Shown here: one piece after another, positions 62,008-64,000 of the stretch | Position numbering within the stretch: position 1 is the stretch's first letter | Layout: each line of letters opens with the position of its first letter | From: an uncultured Aquimarina sp. | Lineage (GTDB): Bacteria > Bacteroidota > Bacteroidia > Flavobacteriales > Flavobacteriaceae | Reading direction: 5' to 3' | NCBI RefSeq assembly: GCF_947500065.1 | Contig: NZ_CANMQT010000008.1 | Location: forward strand, 1 to 64,000 | DNA length: 64,000 bases | Translations under genes and position numbers: made by a program | The notes under the pieces: model-generated | What the model saw: the letters and a program-made list of their open reading frames with translations, nothing else | What the model was told of the DNA's origin: nothing | Database searches by the model: none

Positions 62008-63729
62008 TTATTTTTTTGTAGCATGAATCGAATTCTCTTGTTCGGGAAGTTGTTGCCCAAGAGCTGACAGAACAGCTTCGATTTTACTAATTTTATTTAA
62101 TTGGGCTTGTTGTTTTTGTACTATGGCCTTAAGCTGTTCAATTTGCTCTTGTTGTTCTTTAATAGCTTCGACCAGATAAGGGGTTATTCTTCCGTAATCA
62201 ACTCCGTCTATCTCGCCATCAGTTCCTTTTTTTGCTGCTTGCGGTAGTATTTCGTGTACTTCTTCAGCTATAAACCCAAAATCCTGATGTCCCCCGTGGT
62301 CTTTATTCCAGGTATAGGTAACTCCTCTTAATTTTTCCACAGTATCAAAAGCATTTTGAATATCATTAATACTATGTTTCCACCTACGGCTCGAATAGGT
62401 AGGAAAACTTTGTGCATATACACTTGGTTGTGCTGCATCTCCTCCTCCCGGACTATCCCTGAAGTAAAAGTTATTGTTGGTGTACCCCAAAAAGTCCTCA
62501 CTTGCTCCAGGATGCCCAAAGGAAATAAAGTTACCAGCTGCGCCGACATAGGTGTCATCAGGTGCAAAAGAACCAGGAAAGTAAATTCCTCCATTAGCAT
62601 AAGTTGCGCCGGTTGTAGTGGTAGTTCCATTAAAAATTAAAGTGTTGGTATCAAAAGTTCCATAAATCAGTGGTGTAGCTGTGGCACTATTATCGATGTA
62701 TAACTTATTATCTCCTGTTTCATTAGCTCCGGTAAAATATCCTAAAAAAATATTACCATTACCAGTGGCATTCAGTCCTGCTGCAGTACCCATTATGGTA
62801 TTATTGTTTCCTATGGCATTAGCTCCTGCTGCAGAATCTCCAATTACAACATTGCTACCACCAGCACTGGTTCCTCCTGTAGCAGTACCGATCATCGTAT
62901 TGCTATTCCCTGCTGTTGTAGTTGCTCCTGCACCATCTCCTAAAAACGTGTTTCTGGAGCCACTGACATTATCTCGTCCTGCAATAGTACCAACATATAC
63001 ATTATTCGTTCCGTCTACTAATAAGAAACCAGCTTGCGATCCCATAATGACATTTCGCCTTCCTGTAGTATTTAATCTGGCTGCAGCTCTACCTACAAAA
63101 ACATTAGAATCTCCTGTATTAACACCTCCAGCTCCCTGGCCCATAATCACATTGGATGTTATAGTATTAAACAGCAAGTCACCATTGGCATTCTTGCTCA
63201 TTTGAGCTATTTCTGTACCATCGGTATCAAATCGAATGATGTTTTCGTTAGCAGTTTCTTCTACCTGTATTTGGGTATTACCATCAGCATCGGCTAATGT
63301 GGTCAGGTTTCCAGATATAGCATTGGCAGTAGTAGCTGTGGTAGCCATACTAGCATGCAACGCATAAGGCACTTGTTGTAGTTTAGTCGTTCCTATACTA
63401 ATATATGTGGTACCGCCTGTTATATCTACAGCAATGCCAATCCATTGGTTTTGCTGACTCCAGTTAATACTACTAAAGGTATCTGAAGTTGTTCCAGTTC
63501 CTATAGGTATTGAGATTACTCCTTGAGCCGAAGATGTTACTGTATGCGTTTCTGTATATACTACTGTATCGGGTCCAGCTCCTTCTAAAACCTGAACCTG
63601 AACTCCTATAGATTGATTGACGACAGGATCTCCACCGGCATTTCTAACGACTGCCTGGTAATTAAAGGATTGTGAAAAACCTAGCATGCTACAAAGCAGC
63701 AATATGACGAAAGGGGTATTTTTATTCAT
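62008..63729 (-). CDS. Adhesin-like protein with YadA-like head and S74 chaperone domain, 573 residues
   Basis: The signal peptide is MNKNTPFVILLLCSMLGFSQ. The N-terminal domain SFNYQAVVRNAGGDPVVNQS is nearly the same as in the gene at 60398, also at DNA level. Head-like repeats are very regular (NTFLGDGAGATTTAGNSNTM, IGTATGGTSAGGSNVVIG, IMGTAAGLNATGNGNIFLGY). The S74 domain has SSRRWKHSINDIQNAFDTVE and FGFIAEEVHEILPQ, then a coiled coil (EQIEQLKAIVQKQQAQLNKI). Trimeric surface fibre is likely. Confidence 0.88.
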   Translation of the reverse strand: MNKNTPFVILLLCSMLGFSQSFNYQAVVRNAGGDPVVNQSIGVQVQVLEGAGPDTVVYTETHTVTSSAQGVISIPIGTGTTSDTFSSINWSQQNQWIGIAVDITGGTTYISIGTTKLQQVPYALHASMATTATTANAISGNLTTLADADGNTQIQVEETANENIIRFDTDGTEIAQMSKNANGDLLFNTITSNVIMGQGAGGVNTGDSNVFVGRAAARLNTTGRRNVIMGSQAGFLLVDGTNNVYVGTIAGRDNVSGSRNTFLGDGAGATTTAGNSNTMIGTATGGTSAGGSNVVIGDSAAGANAIGNNNTIMGTAAGLNATGNGNIFLGYFTGANETGDNKLYIDNSATATPLIYGTFDTNTLIFNGTTTTTGATYANGGIYFPGSFAPDDTYVGAAGNFISFGHPGASEDFLGYTNNNFYFRDSPGGGDAAQPSVYAQSFPTYSSRRWKHSINDIQNAFDTVEKLRGVTYTWNKDHGGHQDFGFIAEEVHEILPQAAKKGTDGEIDGVDYGRITPYLVEAIKEQQEQIEQLKAIVQKQQAQLNKISKIEAVLSALGQQLPEQENSIHATKK

Positions 63730-63792
63730 TTCTAAATAACTTTTTTATTTTCTTCTTTTCGTTTTGCATTTTGATTTTTTTGATTCCAAATC

Positions 63793-63908
63793 CGTCAATT
63801 CGAGTGTCCGCCTCAGGCGGATGTATCGAGAATAGGGTTTTGAATAAAAAAAGCTATTCTCGATACATTTTGTCTTCGTTTTACTACGACAAAACACTCG
63901 AACTGACG
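63793..63908. repeat. Nested palindromic repeat
   Basis: Outer arms CGTCAATTCGAGTGT (63793-63807) and ACACTCGAACTGACG (63894-63908) match with one difference. Inner arms TGTATCGAGAATAG (63822-63835) and CTATTCTCGATACA (63854-63867) are perfect. Small hairpins sit between outer and inner arms: CCGCCTCAGGCGG on the left and TTTTGTC/GACAAAA on the right. A T-run follows at 63910. This is probably a mobile palindromic repeat. Confidence 0.8.
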
Positions 63909-63926
63909 CTTTTTTTTTATAATATT

Positions 63927-64000
63927 CTAATTTTTACCATTTAGTAATGATTCTACTAACTTTTTTAAGCTGGCCACTTCTTGCTTTAGTGTTTCTATTT
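63927..64000 (-). CDS. C-terminal end of a coiled-coil protein, cut by the window edge
   Basis: The minus strand reads IETLKQEVASLKKLVESLLN then GKN and TAG. The heptad-like Leu/Val pattern is that of the final coiled coil seen in the S74-type proteins just downstream, so another fibre protein of this cluster is likely. Only 24 codons are present. Confidence 0.6.
   Translation of the reverse strand, partial: IETLKQEVASLKKLVESLLNGKN

Noticed and set aside
62681..63205. Open frame of 174 codons on the plus strand, Pro/Val-rich
   Set aside because: It is antisense to the regular head repeats of the gene at 62008; its low complexity is a mirror of those repeats.

Overview
The window looks like a chromosome segment of a marine Bacteroidota, most likely a member of the Flavobacteriaceae (Aquimarina-like at best guess). 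The evidence is low GC content, Bacteroidota-type promoters (TTG, about 20 bp, TAnnTTTG), several type IX secretion (T9SS) cargo proteins with type A or type B C-terminal sorting domains, a Bacteroidota-style curli operon, and paired type III and type II glutamine synthetases. No plasmid or phage backbone is visible. The genus is a guess.

Positions 1-32947 are mostly core chromosome. In order they hold tRNA-Glu and proS; a low-complexity lipoprotein and a FadL-type outer-membrane protein; two T9SS type B cargo proteins; folE, cysS, yidD and lgt; prfA, several small genes, msrA-like, a methyltransferase and purM; a complete curli locus (csgA-like, csgB-like, csgE, csgF, csgG and a TolB-like lipoprotein); divergent glnN and a type II glutamine synthetase gene; a LytTR/LytS-type two-component system; an alpha/beta hydrolase; and a Na/Ca antiporter.

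Positions 32948-40146 hold a duplicated BlaI/M56-peptidase signalling locus, an ECF-type sigma factor, a conserved 50-residue protein and a stand-alone exported protein. That last protein shares its ectodomain with the two M56 proteases. Each blaI promoter carries an array of 16-bp operator boxes (three at the first, four at the second) spaced 20-21 bp apart. This is the clearest candidate for an undescribed regulatory system in the window.

Positions 40192-42843 hold apt, an SPFH-domain protein, a DUF2007 protein and tRNA-Arg. Immediately after the tRNA, 42890-50564 is an accessory region. It contains a NACHT-type STAND NTPase translationally coupled to a small two-helix membrane protein, orphan proteins, a broken XRE regulator, decayed coding fragments, and a membrane protein next to a PIN-like nuclease with zinc ribbons. 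This is a plausible defence island, but no integrase or attachment duplication is visible.

Positions 50565-64000 hold large exported, adhesin-like proteins on the minus strand. They include a 1480-residue protein made of three seven-repeat FG-GAP propellers, which is truncated at a CTGAGCTTGTCGAAG motif, and a T9SS type A protein with a fibrinogen-like domain. There are also three related proteins with a shared N-terminal domain and S74-chaperone or YadA-head-like regions, and the end of another gene at the window edge. A nested palindromic repeat lies between the last two.
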